A stretch of DNA of 64,000 nucleotides from Treponema phagedenis (GCF_008153345.1 NZ_CP042818.1:3001001-3065000), one strand, 5' to 3'; positions 17,686-26,551 are shown, counted from the stretch's first letter. A program made the numbers and translations. Notes: generated by a model from the letters alone, not told the origin.

Positions 17686-17830
17686 GTCCGCTCCAATTGT
17701 GCCGCCTCTTCTGCGAAAAACCAGCAACGTTATTCCCTAACGTCCATAAGTTGCTCCTTGTACAAACCCAATCGGCGGCACAATTTCCACTCCCATCCCT
17801 TTCGCATTCCCTGCAAGTCGGTGTAATTTT
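17686..17830. repeat. family G hairpin repeat, copy with an exchanged outer stem
   Basis: It shares the inner text AGCAACGTTATTCC and CATAAGTTGCT and the upstream word TCCGCT with copies at 12245 and 18035. Its outer arms are AATTGTGCCGCC and GGCGGCACAATT instead of TTTTTTGCCGCT and AGCGGCAAAAAA. No gene is present. Confidence 0.7.
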
Positions 17831-17831
17831 G

Positions 17832-17992
17832 CCGTCCGTGCCAAAATTACACCTTGCGAGTTTTAAAGCTTTGCAAACTACTCTGCTTTAAAACATCGTT
17901 ACTGTTTGGAACCACTGCCATCCGTGGCAGTTCTGAGTTTGATAACGGTGAGTAAACTTACCATAGGAATGCTTAAATCCGCAGATCGCCTG
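17832..17992. repeat. variable-stem hairpin modules, inverted orientation
   Basis: Reads as the reverse complement of the 15361-15660 units: B-type stem GTTTTAAAGC/GCTTTAAAAC at about 17853-17893, then the A-type stem ACTGCC/GGCAGT around ATCCGT (17914-17931), then the linker ending in ACCATAGGAATGCTTAAATC. Confidence 0.75.
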
Positions 17993-18034
17993 TCATTATG
18001 CAGGCAGCGTGTCCACACTTATGGGTGTGAGATG

Positions 18035-18236
18035 TTCTGTCAAACCTATGCCGCGTGAGGGATTGTAGCGGTAGCTTTTTTGCCGCTCGAGTTTTGCAGC
18101 AGCAACTTATGGAGCGCACAGCGGAATAACGTTGCTCCTGAAATGCAGCAGCGGCAAAAAACTACAAGCGGAAAGCCCGCCCCTCCGTGCGGCGTTAGTC
18201 TAAAAGTAAAAACGCCGCGTGGAGGGGCACGCCCAG
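18035..18236. repeat. family G GC-rich hairpin repeat, inverted copy
   Basis: Reverse complement of the 12245-12470 copy with roughly four fifths of positions alike by eye. The terminal stem differs on both arms: here GCCCCTCC... pairs with ...GGAGGGGC, against CGCAGTGC with GCACTGCG in the other copy. Confidence 0.75.
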
Positions 18237-18286
18237 ATAATACATAAGCATTCGCGGTGTAATTTTAATCGGCTTGCAACGCGCTT

Positions 18287-18685
18287 TTATACAAAAGGGC
18301 GTATGACATCCTCGTATGTGCAGATGTTTTGCTGTTTCCATTCGCATTGTGCGCATATTGACTCAAACACCGGTTTTGTGAATTTTTGTGCAATTATTTT
18401 GTCAATTTCGTCATAGGAATACCGTCTTTGTTCAATTCCGAGAAAATGTATAACATTTTTGTCGATGTTTTGGACTTTTGCTTCGGTTTCGCATTTCCCA
18501 TCTGAATACCGCGGGCAAGCGGAGCAGATAGTATCACCGCCGTATATGATGGTAACTATCCGCTCTTTTTTTATGCGTTCGATGATATTGCGCATAGTAT
18601 GCAAGAAATCATCCGAATAGCCTTTGCCTCGAAATGCACGTGTACACAAAATATGGTGCGGTCTGATAGTTGCCGTATTTCCCAT
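18287..18685 (-). CDS. DUF1284 family protein (cysteine-rich, possible iron-sulfur protein)
   Basis: A 132-residue soluble protein. It begins with the DUF1284 signature RPHHILCTRAFRGKGYSDDF and carries two cysteine groups, CSACPRYSDGKC (about residues 54-65) and CAQCEWKQQNIC (about 112-123), a spacing suited to metal or iron-sulfur binding. Function of the family is unknown to me. Its ATG overlaps the stop of the upstream lipoprotein gene (TAATG), so the two are translationally coupled. It is followed by repeats with no obvious terminator. Confidence 0.83.
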   Translation of the reverse strand: MGNTATIRPHHILCTRAFRGKGYSDDFLHTMRNIIERIKKERIVTIIYGGDTICSACPRYSDGKCETEAKVQNIDKNVIHFLGIEQRRYSYDEIDKIIAQKFTKPVFESICAQCEWKQQNICTYEDVIRPFV

Positions 18686-19191
18686 TACCAGATAGCGTTA
18701 TTTTGCGAGAAAATAAAATAAAGAAGCTGTTCTTGCTTCTCATCCAAAAGTTTAAAACCATCCGCTTCAAACTGAATATAAGCTGTTTTCCCCAGGAGGG
18801 TAAAAAAATCGCTGTCAAATTTTGCGCTTATTTCATTTTCCGCCGCCATTCTTGTTACACCGATAGTGCCCAGTGAAAGAGCGTATAGATTCTCGGAAAC
18901 TTTTTTTCCTTTTTTCCAAGAACCGTTGCCAAGGTTTACTCCGCTTGTAGCGGAAAATTTCCCATCTGATTCAAACTTAATTTTTCCGAAAGAGCCGTGT
19001 TCGGGCTCCAGCGGGATAAAACCTTGTTCACTGCGGTAACCGGCCAACAACCAAATGTTTTGAGTAAAATCAGTCTCAAACGAAGAAATTTTTTTAACTT
19101 TTGAGTCTGTGTACTGCCCGGTGCTCCGGCATGAGCCTAAAACAAGGGGTATTAATACCATCGAAAACATAATACATTGATATTTTTTCAT
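18685..19191 (-). CDS. lipoprotein with a META (HslJ-like) domain
   Basis: A 168-residue protein with a lipoprotein signal ending in VLGSC (Cys at about 21). The mature part shows META-domain features: an early tryptophan strand WLLAGY, GKIKFESDGKFSATSGVNLGNG where most META proteins have a GCN-type turn, and a TRMA segment near the middle. META proteins occur in heat-shock or motility contexts, but the role is not settled. It probably sits in a periplasm-facing leaflet. It forms an operon with the DUF1284 gene by TAATG overlap. Confidence 0.75.
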   Translation of the reverse strand: MKKYQCIMFSMVLIPLVLGSCRSTGQYTDSKVKKISSFETDFTQNIWLLAGYRSEQGFIPLEPEHGSFGKIKFESDGKFSATSGVNLGNGSWKKGKKVSENLYALSLGTIGVTRMAAENEISAKFDSDFFTLLGKTAYIQFEADGFKLLDEKQEQLLYFIFSQNNAIW

Positions 19192-19263
19192 TTAGAATCT
19201 CCTAAAAAAACAAAATCCTCTTGAAGAAAAAACAAATTTACGGTAGTATGGTTTCATACGTGA

Positions 19264-19336
19264 GGGGAATTAGCTCAGGTGGTAGAGCGATTGGTTCGCA
19301 ATCAATAGGTCAGGGGTTCGAGTCCCCTATTCTCCA
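19264..19336 (+). tRNA. tRNA-Ala (anticodon CGC)
   Basis: A 73-nt cloverleaf. The acceptor GGGGAAT pairs with ATTCTCC (one G-U), the D stem GCTC pairs with GAGC, and the anticodon stem ATTGG pairs with TCAAT around loop TTCGCAA, giving anticodon CGC. The T arm AGGGG pairs with CCCCT around TTCGAGT. The discriminator is A and CCA is not encoded. It reads GCG codons. Confidence 0.93.
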
Positions 19337-19357
19337 CAGTTTCTCTATCTCCTTTAT

Positions 19358-19396
19358 AAAAAAAAGGCTGAACTTTTAAAAGTTCAGCCTTTTTTG
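19358..19396. terminator. bidirectional terminator between tRNA-Ala and dps
   Basis: A near-perfect palindrome: AAAAAGGCTGAACTTTT at 19361-19377 and its reverse complement at 19378-19394. T runs on both strands serve the convergent tRNA and dps units. Confidence 0.88.
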
Positions 19397-19404
19397 TTTT
19401 CAGC

Positions 19405-19842
19405 TTATTTAAGCATTGCTCCAAGCATCCAAACAGCTTTTTCTAGATTTTGGATAATATCCGCAAGAATTGCATCCGTTGTGGAGTCATTGGAATCAGC
19501 CGCCATGATGCGTGTTTCCTGTAGCTCTTTTGCAAGATATATAAAATCAGCTTTTACCTTTGAAACAACTTCGGTTTCGGTAAATTTTTTCGCAGTCTCT
19601 TCTTGAATCCCTGCGAGTTTTAGGTACTCACCCATAGAAGCAGGCGCAGTTTCTCCAAGCTGCAAAATACGCTCGGCGATGGTATCAAAGGCTTCTGTTA
19701 CTTCGTCATAATATCCTTCGGTCAACGCATGGATGGTTGAAAACTTCATGCCCTCAACATGCCAATGGTAATTATGTAATTTTACATATAAAACTCCTAA
19801 ATCGGCTACGTGTTTACTTAATCGTTCAGTAATTTTGTTCAT
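19405..19842 (-). CDS. Dps/ferritin-like protein (TpF1 type)
   Basis: A 145-residue cytoplasmic protein of the Dps family, which stores iron at a dinuclear site and protects DNA from peroxide. The ligand pattern is present: LHNYHWHVEGMKFSTIH near residues 22-40 and DEVTEAFDTIAERI near 46-60, matching the inter-subunit ferroxidase site. It corresponds to the TpF1/4D antigen of T. pallidum, a family member that forms 12-subunit cages. The ribosome site GGAGGAAT is strong. The gene is monocistronic between a terminator and a long AT-rich leader. Confidence 0.92.
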   Translation of the reverse strand: MNKITERLSKHVADLGVLYVKLHNYHWHVEGMKFSTIHALTEGYYDEVTEAFDTIAERILQLGETAPASMGEYLKLAGIQEETAKKFTETEVVSKVKADFIYLAKELQETRIMAADSNDSTTDAILADIIQNLEKAVWMLGAMLK

Positions 19843-20036
19843 TTATTCCTCCAAAATAAAATAAGTTGTATATTAGGTTATATGTATAATATACTAAAGA
19901 AAAAGGGAATCGGCAAATTTAATTTTTCAAACTGGCATTTATAAAAAACTTACGGTGCATTATTTTTTATCAAAAAGAATATATTGAGAAAATTTACTAC
20001 GCGTGCGAAATTTATATCGATTTACAGTGGAAAGTT

Positions 20037-20086
20037 GTCTTTAATCTGTGATAATTTTACCCCGATAAGTTTTCAATAAATATTTA
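20037..20086. mobile_element. solo end of an IS1202-like element
   Basis: These 50 bases begin TGTCTTTAATCTGTGATAAT and match the left end of the element at 49884 with few differences over the same length. No transposase is attached. It is a relic left by deletion or by one-ended rearrangement, five bases from the stop of the NicO gene. Confidence 0.75.
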
Positions 20087-20091
20087 TATCT

Positions 20092-21183
20092 TCAGATAAC
20101 TAAACTCTTCATAAAGGGCCATGCGGCGTATAAACAAAACAGCAATAGCAAGCTATAAGAAATCAATCCCAAGATCGAGGTAATATGATTTACAATTTTT
20201 TCATTTGCTTGTAATTTATAAAAAAAACCCGCTCTTCCCGCCCAGGCAAGATACGCCGCCGCCATAATCGGTAAACTCATTCCTAAAGAAATACACAGTA
20301 CCGCAACCAAACCGAGTCCGACCGCATCAAGGCTTACAACAAGGATCATTACCAACAATGCGGCGGGGCAGGGAAAAAGCCCGCTTAGCAAAAGCGTCGC
20401 CCATTGGATATTGGAAATTCTGTCGTACTGCCCTTTAAACAATGCCTTCTTTTTTCCGGCTTCCGTTAGCAGCGCCCGCTTATCATCTTCTGCAGGTTTA
20501 TTATCATGTGCATGGTCGCACTCTTTTACGTTTGAGTGTGCGTGAGTTTTTCCGCATTCGCCTGCATGCGCATGAGAGTCGCAATCATCAGAATGGGTGT
20601 GTTCATGGCACCCGCAAGAAGTTTCGTTACACCCGAAGCCGAAAATACGATGCGGAAAAATACGCGGAAACATATGTGAAAGAATATGCAAAATTGAAAA
20701 AACAGCTAATACGATAAGCAAAATATAGGTAATGCCTTCCATATAGATTGCGGCGGTATTGCTTTGCGCCGAAACAGCCCCCGAAACTCCTCTGAAAATA
20801 TATAAAAGCACAATAGAAACAATGCTATGTAAAAGAACCAGCACGGAAGAAGTAAGAAAAGGCTCCCATATCGGCGCGGTCCTCCCGAGATAAAAAGAAA
20901 AAACCACTGTTTTCCGATGCCCCGGACCGAGCGCGTGGATAAAGCCGTATAAAAACGAAATTGCAAGCACGGCAAACAGCGCTTGCATTGAATTGGTTTT
21001 ACTCCATTCCAAAATATGATCGCCCAGCAAGCCCTGCAGCCGCTCCTGCATAACCGCAATTCCATCCGACGGCTTTCCCGCCTGCACAGGCGCCGGAGAA
21101 TTATCCGTGCCGAAAAAAGGATTTGCCGAAGAAACCCCGATGCTAAAAAAAACAATCACTAAAAATCCGATACAACGCTTCAT
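20092..21183 (-). CDS. NicO/RcnA-family nickel-cobalt transporter with a His-rich loop
   Basis: A 363-residue inner-membrane protein with a cleavable-type signal or first helix, then six to seven helices. Family motifs are HALGPGHRKTVVFSF (about residue 90) and GLFPCPAALLVMILV (about 270). Between them is a 60-residue loop rich in histidine, cysteine and aspartate (CGCHEHTHSDDCDSHAHAGE and on), typical of RcnA-like metal efflux proteins. It probably exports nickel or cobalt; an uptake role is possible in this superfamily. It is not obviously in an operon. Confidence 0.85.
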   Translation of the reverse strand: MKRCIGFLVIVFFSIGVSSANPFFGTDNSPAPVQAGKPSDGIAVMQERLQGLLGDHILEWSKTNSMQALFAVLAISFLYGFIHALGPGHRKTVVFSFYLGRTAPIWEPFLTSSVLVLLHSIVSIVLLYIFRGVSGAVSAQSNTAAIYMEGITYILLIVLAVFSILHILSHMFPRIFPHRIFGFGCNETSCGCHEHTHSDDCDSHAHAGECGKTHAHSNVKECDHAHDNKPAEDDKRALLTEAGKKKALFKGQYDRISNIQWATLLLSGLFPCPAALLVMILVVSLDAVGLGLVAVLCISLGMSLPIMAAAYLAWAGRAGFFYKLQANEKIVNHITSILGLISYSLLLLFCLYAAWPFMKSLVI

Positions 21184-21308
21184 GTATAATTCCTATAATG
21201 TTTTGCAAATTATTTGCATATAACACTAAATCAGAGATAAAATCAAGAGCATGAGGCACATAAAGCACTAAAATACCGGGTGTAAGTTTCCTGAATTGTC
21301 AAGTTACA

Positions 21309-21504
21309 CTAGTGTAGTGTTTTTTTAATAAGTCGATTATATTTTTTTAATACATCTTACCAAAAACGTAAAAAATTTTATAAAAAAGAGTTCGACACGG
21401 CGCAACGGCGAGCAATTTACCATAGGGATGCTTAAATCCGCAGTCCCTCATTGTTAGTGCTCCAATTTGTATAACAGGAAGTTAATTACAAAATGCTACA
21501 TTAG
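21309..21504. mobile_element. MITE-like element, diverged copy
   Basis: Ends read CTAGTGTAGTGTTTT and AAAATGCTACATTAG, a diverged version of the termini of the 26552-26743 element. The interior matches that copy along most of its length (TAATAA.TCGATTATATTTTTT, then AGAGTTCGACACGGCG, then GCAATTTACCATAGG). No coding frame. Confidence 0.78.
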
Positions 21505-21936
21505 ATATAAAGCACAATACAATTCCATATAAAAGGCAAGCAAATTTTACCGCTATCTTAAATTCTAAAAAAAAGATTCATAAATAAGCAGTTTCTTGCA
21601 AGCATATAAATGCTTTCATGTGTTTTATTAACGCATCGGTTTTTATACTTTTTATGCAATCGCGGATTAATTATAATAGCAACCGTCAATCGATAAAATA
21701 AGATACTTTAAGAAGAAAGCCATAGCATACCCCTTCGTGCAAAGTTGCACGCCTGTTGCAGAAAAAGGCAAAAAAAGTTAATCTCTTGTCGTTGATGTAT
21801 CGATAAACAAAGAAAGATATCTGAGAATAAAAATATGTAAACCGACAGTCCCGTGTCGAGCTCGGGTTTTGTAAAATCGCTGAACTTTCACAGTGCGAAT
21901 TATACAAAATTAAAGGGATTTAAAAGGAGCTATATA

Positions 21937-22716
21937 ATGCAATTATCTTTTTGGGCAATGAGTTTTTTATGTTTTTTTGTGTTTCTTGCGGGTTTTGTTG
22001 ACTCGGCGGCAGGCGGCGGCGGATTAATTTCGCTTCCCGCTTTCTTTTTTGTCGGAGTTCCTACGCATCATGCCATCGGCTGTAATAAATTTTCCGCAGC
22101 CTGCGGAACAACTTTTTCTGCCTTCCGGTTTTTTACACACAAGGCTTTGGACTGGAAAGTAGCCGGAATATCCGCGATTTTCTCTTTCTTCACCTCATTT
22201 CTCGGAACAAAGTTGGCATTAAAAATTGATCCGATTACACTTAAAACCGTTTTTATCATCGTCCTGCCGATAGTCGCCGTTTTTCTTTTGCTTAAGCGCA
22301 ATTTCGGCAGCGAAAATAAATCCTTTGAAATTCCGCAAAAAAAAGCATTTATACTTGCAGGGGGTATCGGTTCGGTAATCGGTTTTTACGACGGACTTAT
22401 CGGTCCCGGAACGGGCACTTTTGCAATCATCGCGTATTCAATGTGGATGAAATACGATTTAAAAAACGCTTCCGGAAATGCAAAAATACTTAATCTTGCA
22501 TCAAACTATGCGTCTGTGATTGCCGTTATATTAAGTAATAAGGTAATTTATTCTATTGCCCTGCCGGTAGCGGTTTGCAATATTATCGGAAATTATTTGG
22601 GATCCGGTTTTGCCCTTAAAAAAGGCGCAGCCTTTATTCGCCCGCTGATGATTATCGTTATTCTTTTGCTCTTCGGCAAAATCTTTTTTGATGTATTCGG
22701 CAGTATGATTTTTTAA
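21937..22716 (+). CDS. TSUP/TauE-SafE family membrane permease
   Basis: A 259-residue protein with about eight membrane segments. TSUP features are the N-terminal FLAGFVDSAAGGGGLISLP and, in the second half, the matching GFYDGLIGPGTGTFAI, the two inverted repeats of the fold. Members export sulfite, sulfonates or other organic acids; substrate unknown here. ATG 21937 has an AAAGGAG site; an upstream in-frame start at 21853 lacks one. It converges on the hydrolase gene with a 16-bp gap and no clear terminator. The 21505-21936 stretch upstream shows no gene I can support. Confidence 0.87.
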   Translation: MQLSFWAMSFLCFFVFLAGFVDSAAGGGGLISLPAFFFVGVPTHHAIGCNKFSAACGTTFSAFRFFTHKALDWKVAGISAIFSFFTSFLGTKLALKIDPITLKTVFIIVLPIVAVFLLLKRNFGSENKSFEIPQKKAFILAGGIGSVIGFYDGLIGPGTGTFAIIAYSMWMKYDLKNASGNAKILNLASNYASVIAVILSNKVIYSIALPVAVCNIIGNYLGSGFALKKGAAFIRPLMIIVILLLFGKIFFDVFGSMIF

Positions 22717-22732
22717 TCTTTTATAATGAGAA

Positions 22733-23515
22733 TTAACCATCTTGCAAAAATTCTTTTTGCAGCCAATCAATTGCTTCATCAAGCATTTGAATACTGATAT
22801 AATGATCCATTCTTTCAATGCTCATTAGTTTTATTTTCGATGTATCAGCATATTTCGGCTGCAGTGTATCGTAAAACTGTTTTTGCACTTTATACGAAAC
22901 AAAACTGTCACTCATCCCGTGTAAAAGAAATAATGGACGATTAATAATTTTTTCGATATTATTTGCCGGATCCGCTTGCCGTGCCGCTGCATCAAATACG
23001 ATATGCACTCCCCGATCTTTGTACTTTTCTTCGGTTTCCCGCACAGCGCCTTGCCAGTTACACGCTCCGTTAAATACAAGGGCGGTTTTTACCGTATGAT
23101 TATGCGTAAAAATTCCCGCAGTTGTGTATCCGCCCATTGAATGCCCGGCAACCGCAATTCTGTTTTTATCCGCCTTACAATTATCAATCAAATATTTTTG
23201 CAGTATGGGAAATTCCGCAAGGTTTTGCATAATGGTCGGCAAAAAGAAATTATTCAGCGTTTCGTCATAGTTTTTAAACCGATCCCGTTCACCATGATGC
23301 ATTGCATCCGCTACAAGTATCTGATATCCTAAATTTGCAAAAACATATCCGAGAATTCTCTGTTTATTTTTTTCCGAAGACCATCCGTGATAATAAATAA
23401 TTGAAGGAAACGGTTGAGCAAAACCGCTTGTTTCAGAAGGATAAAATCTTAGACAGGGAATTCCGTTAATAACAATTTTTTCTTCTATTATATTTTGATT
23501 AGTATAAATACTCAT
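22733..23515 (-). CDS. alpha/beta hydrolase (esterase or dienelactone-hydrolase-like)
   Basis: A 260-residue soluble enzyme. It has the oxyanion-side motif YYHGWSSEK (about residue 41), nucleophile elbow GHSMGGYTT (about 127), an acidic residue in LHGMSDSFVSY (about 196) and a late histidine in RMDHYISIQML, completing a Ser-Asp-His triad. It has no signal peptide, so it is cytoplasmic. The substrate is unknown; similar proteins are annotated as YitV-like esterases. Upstream lies a repeat block rather than an operon partner. Confidence 0.82.
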   Translation of the reverse strand: MSIYTNQNIIEEKIVINGIPCLRFYPSETSGFAQPFPSIIYYHGWSSEKNKQRILGYVFANLGYQILVADAMHHGERDRFKNYDETLNNFFLPTIMQNLAEFPILQKYLIDNCKADKNRIAVAGHSMGGYTTAGIFTHNHTVKTALVFNGACNWQGAVRETEEKYKDRGVHIVFDAAARQADPANNIEKIINRPLFLLHGMSDSFVSYKVQKQFYDTLQPKYADTSKIKLMSIERMDHYISIQMLDEAIDWLQKEFLQDG

Positions 23516-23554
23516 ATCTTAATTTATTCCTTTTTCAGCCACCCCGTCAAGCGA

Positions 23555-23850
23555 TAAGACAGGGTTTAGCATGAACAAAGGGCGGCTGCCCCTTGAACTC
23601 CGCTTTTAGGCGAAGTAAAGAGAAAATAGCAAAACTTCGCCCGTGCCACGTACTACTTCGTTGAAGATCTTGTGAGATTTTTTCGCTTATGCTTCGCATT
23701 AAGGGGCGTGCTGCCACTTAGACCCTTGGAAATTCCAAACGATGTTTGAAAACTACCGCTATTATAAAATAAGAGTTTTCAAACTCGTAGGCGAAGTGAA
23801 AGTATATTACTAAGGCTTTGCCCTTGCCTGTGGAAATGTCAATATCAGTT
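23555..23850. repeat. repeat block with CCCCTT-rich and hairpin modules
   Basis: Contains the word CTTATGCTTCGCATTAAGGG followed by CCACTTAGACCC, shared with 35550-36180, and a B-type hairpin with arms GTTTGAAAACT and AGTTTTCAAAC (23744-23784) flanked by CGAT and TCGTAGGCGAAG. No gene. Confidence 0.7.
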
Positions 23851-23877
23851 CAGTATTTTTATCCCCTAAATGTATGT

Positions 23878-24225
23878 TCAAGCCACTCCATTCTTTTTCT
23901 TTGTGACTTTCAGCCGATACAGTGTCGGCGGTAAACCATCCTCATTGACCGTACTGATTCTTTTCCGGTTGTAATAGACCATGGTGTATTGCCATACAAG
24001 CGTTTTCACTTGTTCCCGCATCATCTTTGTTGTATCGATTCTATATAAAAGTTCTTTCTTTAGTGTTGCAAAAAAACTTTCCATGCGCGCATTGTCATAA
24101 CATTTTCCAACATCACTCATGCTTTGGATAGCTCTGAATTTTCTAAGCGTTTGTTTATACGCTATGCTTGTAAATTGGCCTCCGGCATCACTGTGAACTA
24201 TGACTCCGGCTCCAAGCTGCCTCAT
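23878..24225 (-). pseudogene. IS3-family transposase, C-terminal fragment
   Basis: About 115 residues of the integrase core of an IS3/IS150-type OrfB. It has HSDAGGQFTS with the second catalytic aspartate, DNARMESFFATLKKE with the catalytic glutamate, and YYNRKRISTVNEDGLPPTLY, the usual end of such proteins. The first two thirds, including the first aspartate, are missing. The break coincides with the start of a repeat block at 24226, so a repeat insertion or deletion truncated it. Confidence 0.88.
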
Positions 24226-24425
24226 TTCAAACGCTTCTGTTTGGAACCACCGCCATCCTCCGTGGCAGGTCTGAGTTTGACAACGGTTGGCAAACTTACC
24301 ATAGGGCGAAGTTTTGAAAATTTACTGTTACTTCGCCAACGAGTTTTAAAGCTTCAATTTTACACTTTTGTGTTGATGCTTTAAAACGTCGTTTGGAATT
24401 TCGCAGGGGCGAAGTTTTGTGTAAC
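24226..24425. repeat. variable-stem hairpin modules truncating an IS3 transposase
   Basis: Inverted-orientation A-type hairpin (about 24242-24272), linker ACGGTTGGCAAACTTACC, then a B-type hairpin with arms GTTTTAAAGC and GCTTTAAAAC (read on the minus strand, about 24333-24390). No gene. Confidence 0.72.
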
Positions 24426-24435
24426 AACCGATACC

Positions 24436-24723
24436 TTGTTGTCTTGCTCAAAACTAAAAAATATCTTGCAGGAAAATCCGGCGCTAAAAGATAGAACACT
24501 GCCGGAAGGGGCGCTCCTTTCTTATAAAGGCAGAAAATACGGATGGCTTACACTGAAAAACAGCAGTATATATCTTTCCGGAAATCTAATGCAAAATTTA
24601 AAAATAAAAACCGGTGATAAGCTTCTCGCTATCAGAAGCAGTAATATTGCTTTTACGATGGGAGTGCGGGGAACATTGATTGATAAATCAAATAGCTATA
24701 TAGGCGAAATAAAAATATATTAA
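24436..24723 (+). pseudogene. unrecognised protein remnant (C-terminal, about 95 residues)
   Basis: An open frame of 95 residues rich in beta-type segments (LLSYKGRKYGWLTLKNSSIYLSG, broken for length; then KTGDKLLAIRSSNIAFTMG). The segment around KIKTGDKLLAIRSSN resembles the barrel of SpoVT/AbrB-like or similar small domains, but I cannot assign it. It starts with TTG directly after a repeat block and no ribosome site is visible, so it is probably the 3' end of a longer gene cut by the repeats. It may have been a real host gene. Confidence 0.4.
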
Positions 24724-24731
24724 ATTCCCCC

Positions 24732-25345
24732 CTACTTAAAAAACGCAACCAAGATAATCGGAATAAATACTGCCGGTACAAAGTTCATAATTTTCAGTTT
24801 AATGTTATTCCATACCAATCGTATTGTTCCATCCAAAAGTTTCCGTACCGTAATTGCTGTTTTCGGTCTTGGATGTTTTTTATTTGCTTTTGTTATTTGG
24901 AAAAATCTATTTTCATATCGAATAATATACTCATTGCTCACAACGCGTCGTTCTTCAAAGCAAAAACGAGTATCGAATGTCGCTGCACGCCGGTGCATGA
25001 GCATCCTTAAAAAAAGCAAGTGGTACTGAAAATTTTTTATTAATGCGCGGCAAAGATGTTGTTTCTAAAAATGGGTTTGCTTGTTCAATGGTACTTATAT
25101 TGGTAAGACGTAGTTCTTTCACAAAGCGATCTTGATATGCATCGTGATTTCTTTCCTCTCGCCTTTTGCTTGCGGTGAGTGTGCCACGATAACTTCAATG
25201 CCCAATTTTTCGCAAACAACTTGGAAATGGCTTTTAGGGGTTATACCTTTAAGCATTTCTTCAACGGTAAGCTTTCTGATAAGTACAAAAGTATTTTTTT
25301 ATCACAATAAACGGCTTGTGGTATGTCGGATAAATTATCGCGTTT
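24732..25345 (-). pseudogene. ISNCY/IS1202-like transposase remnant with several frameshifts
   Basis: Read on the minus strand across frames, the segment spells a transposase C-terminal half. It runs QAVYCDKK, then NTFVLIRKLTVEEMLKGI, KLGIEVIVAHSPQAKG, ERNHDAYQDRFVKELRLTN, ISTIEQANPFL, and finally FEERRVVSNEYIIRYENRFF. Frame changes occur in an A-run near 25310 and near 25165, and at least one more before 25019. The HSPQAKG motif and IEQAN match the transposase at 50249-51196. A dead copy of a related family. Confidence 0.78.
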
Positions 25346-25683
25346 TTTTAATCTTGTATCCGATAATAACCTGTGCTATTATTCTAAGTATAAGGGACAA
25401 TATATCGAATACGTATTGCTCTTGTTCTCGAATACAACTTTTGGGCTTTTGCAGTGTCTCTCCGTGTAAACAGTGCATCGCTGTTCGGTAGTCACGAGGT
25501 ATCGCGCTATGTGCCTTTGATTATGGAAATGGGCTTGTACCTCCAAGTATTACGTATGAAAAAACAAGCGTATAGGGAGAGTCAAATGACAATCAGAACG
25601 GGCATGAATACCGGTGGTTCCATGCAGAAATGAGTTTGCAAACTACCGTTGCGATACCTGAAAAAAATTTTAGGAGGTTCACG

Positions 25684-26481
25684 ATGAAAAGCTGCTTTTG
25701 GAAACGGGCAACAATGCTTACCGTTCTCATGGTGCCGATATTTTTTGCCGGTTGCCCGATAATACCAGTGTGCAACGAGAATACATGTCTTGAAAAGTCC
25801 GAAATAATCGTAACAGAAATATCCGTTTTTGAGATCAAACTGTCAATAAAAACATCGGACGGCAGTTCGCGAAAAGTGTTTATTAACGGTATTGAAAAGG
25901 AGGAAATACCGGGAAATGACCAAAATCCGGTAGTGTACGGGGCTCCTTTCTGTGCGGAGTTGATTATTAAAGATCCGGATAATAAAATACAAGCATTGAC
26001 TTGTTCTTACACAAACTTGATTAGACTGGATGCAAGCGTTATGGTAAAGTTACAAAAGCTGGATTGTAGCGGCAGGCAACTTACAACTCTGAAACTAAAC
26101 GGTTGTACTGCCTTGAAAGAACTGACTTGTTCCGGGAATCCAGCTCTCGAATCGTCTCTGCCTCAGATATTGGCTGCGGTGCCGAATTTACAAACGCTGC
26201 ATTGCTATCGGAACAAATTAACGTCTCTCGATATAAGTATGCTGCCTGCCCTGCAAAAACTGGACTGCTCGGGCAATCAATTGACGCTTGCGGCATTTAA
26301 ACAACTCTTTAATAATTTGCCTGACCGAACGGGAAAACCTTCAGGTATCGCAGTGTTGTATGATGACTACTATGACAACAATGATAAAACCTGCACGAGT
26401 CTGCCGGAATTCACGGCTACAAAAAATAAAAACTGGATCTTTTATAAAAATTATAGTTTGAATGATGAGAACAAACTATAA
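25684..26481 (+). CDS. leucine-rich-repeat lipoprotein (treponemal LRR type)
   Basis: A 265-residue protein. A lipoprotein signal ends in FFAGC (about residue 22). From about residue 100 it has short LRR units with a cysteine, such as ALTCSYTNLIRLD, KLDCSGRQLTTL, ELTCSGNPALES, LHCYRNKLTSLD and KLDCSGNQLTLA, the pattern of TpLRR proteins of treponemes. Such proteins sit on the surface or in the periplasm and bind other proteins or host matrix. ATG 25684 has a strong AGGAGG site. It lies between repeat-rich blocks and a MITE, without operon partners. Confidence 0.82.
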   Translation: MKSCFWKRATMLTVLMVPIFFAGCPIIPVCNENTCLEKSEIIVTEISVFEIKLSIKTSDGSSRKVFINGIEKEEIPGNDQNPVVYGAPFCAELIIKDPDNKIQALTCSYTNLIRLDASVMVKLQKLDCSGRQLTTLKLNGCTALKELTCSGNPALESSLPQILAAVPNLQTLHCYRNKLTSLDISMLPALQKLDCSGNQLTLAAFKQLFNNLPDRTGKPSGIAVLYDDYYDNNDKTCTSLPEFTATKNKNWIFYKNYSLNDENKL

Positions 26482-26551
26482 TCCTCCAAAAGGCTCGTAA
26501 CTCATGGAAATCTGCTGCCGTCCGTGTCAGCGCTGATTTATGCACGTGTAG

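Noticed and set aside
17206-17696. Long reading frames in other frames of pheT
   Set aside because: They lie over the GC-rich end of a well-supported gene and show no domain; a codon-composition effect.
21686-21907. A 73-residue minus-strand frame in the 21505-21936 intergenic region
   Set aside because: No ribosome site, no domain, and a composition like the surrounding non-coding sequence.
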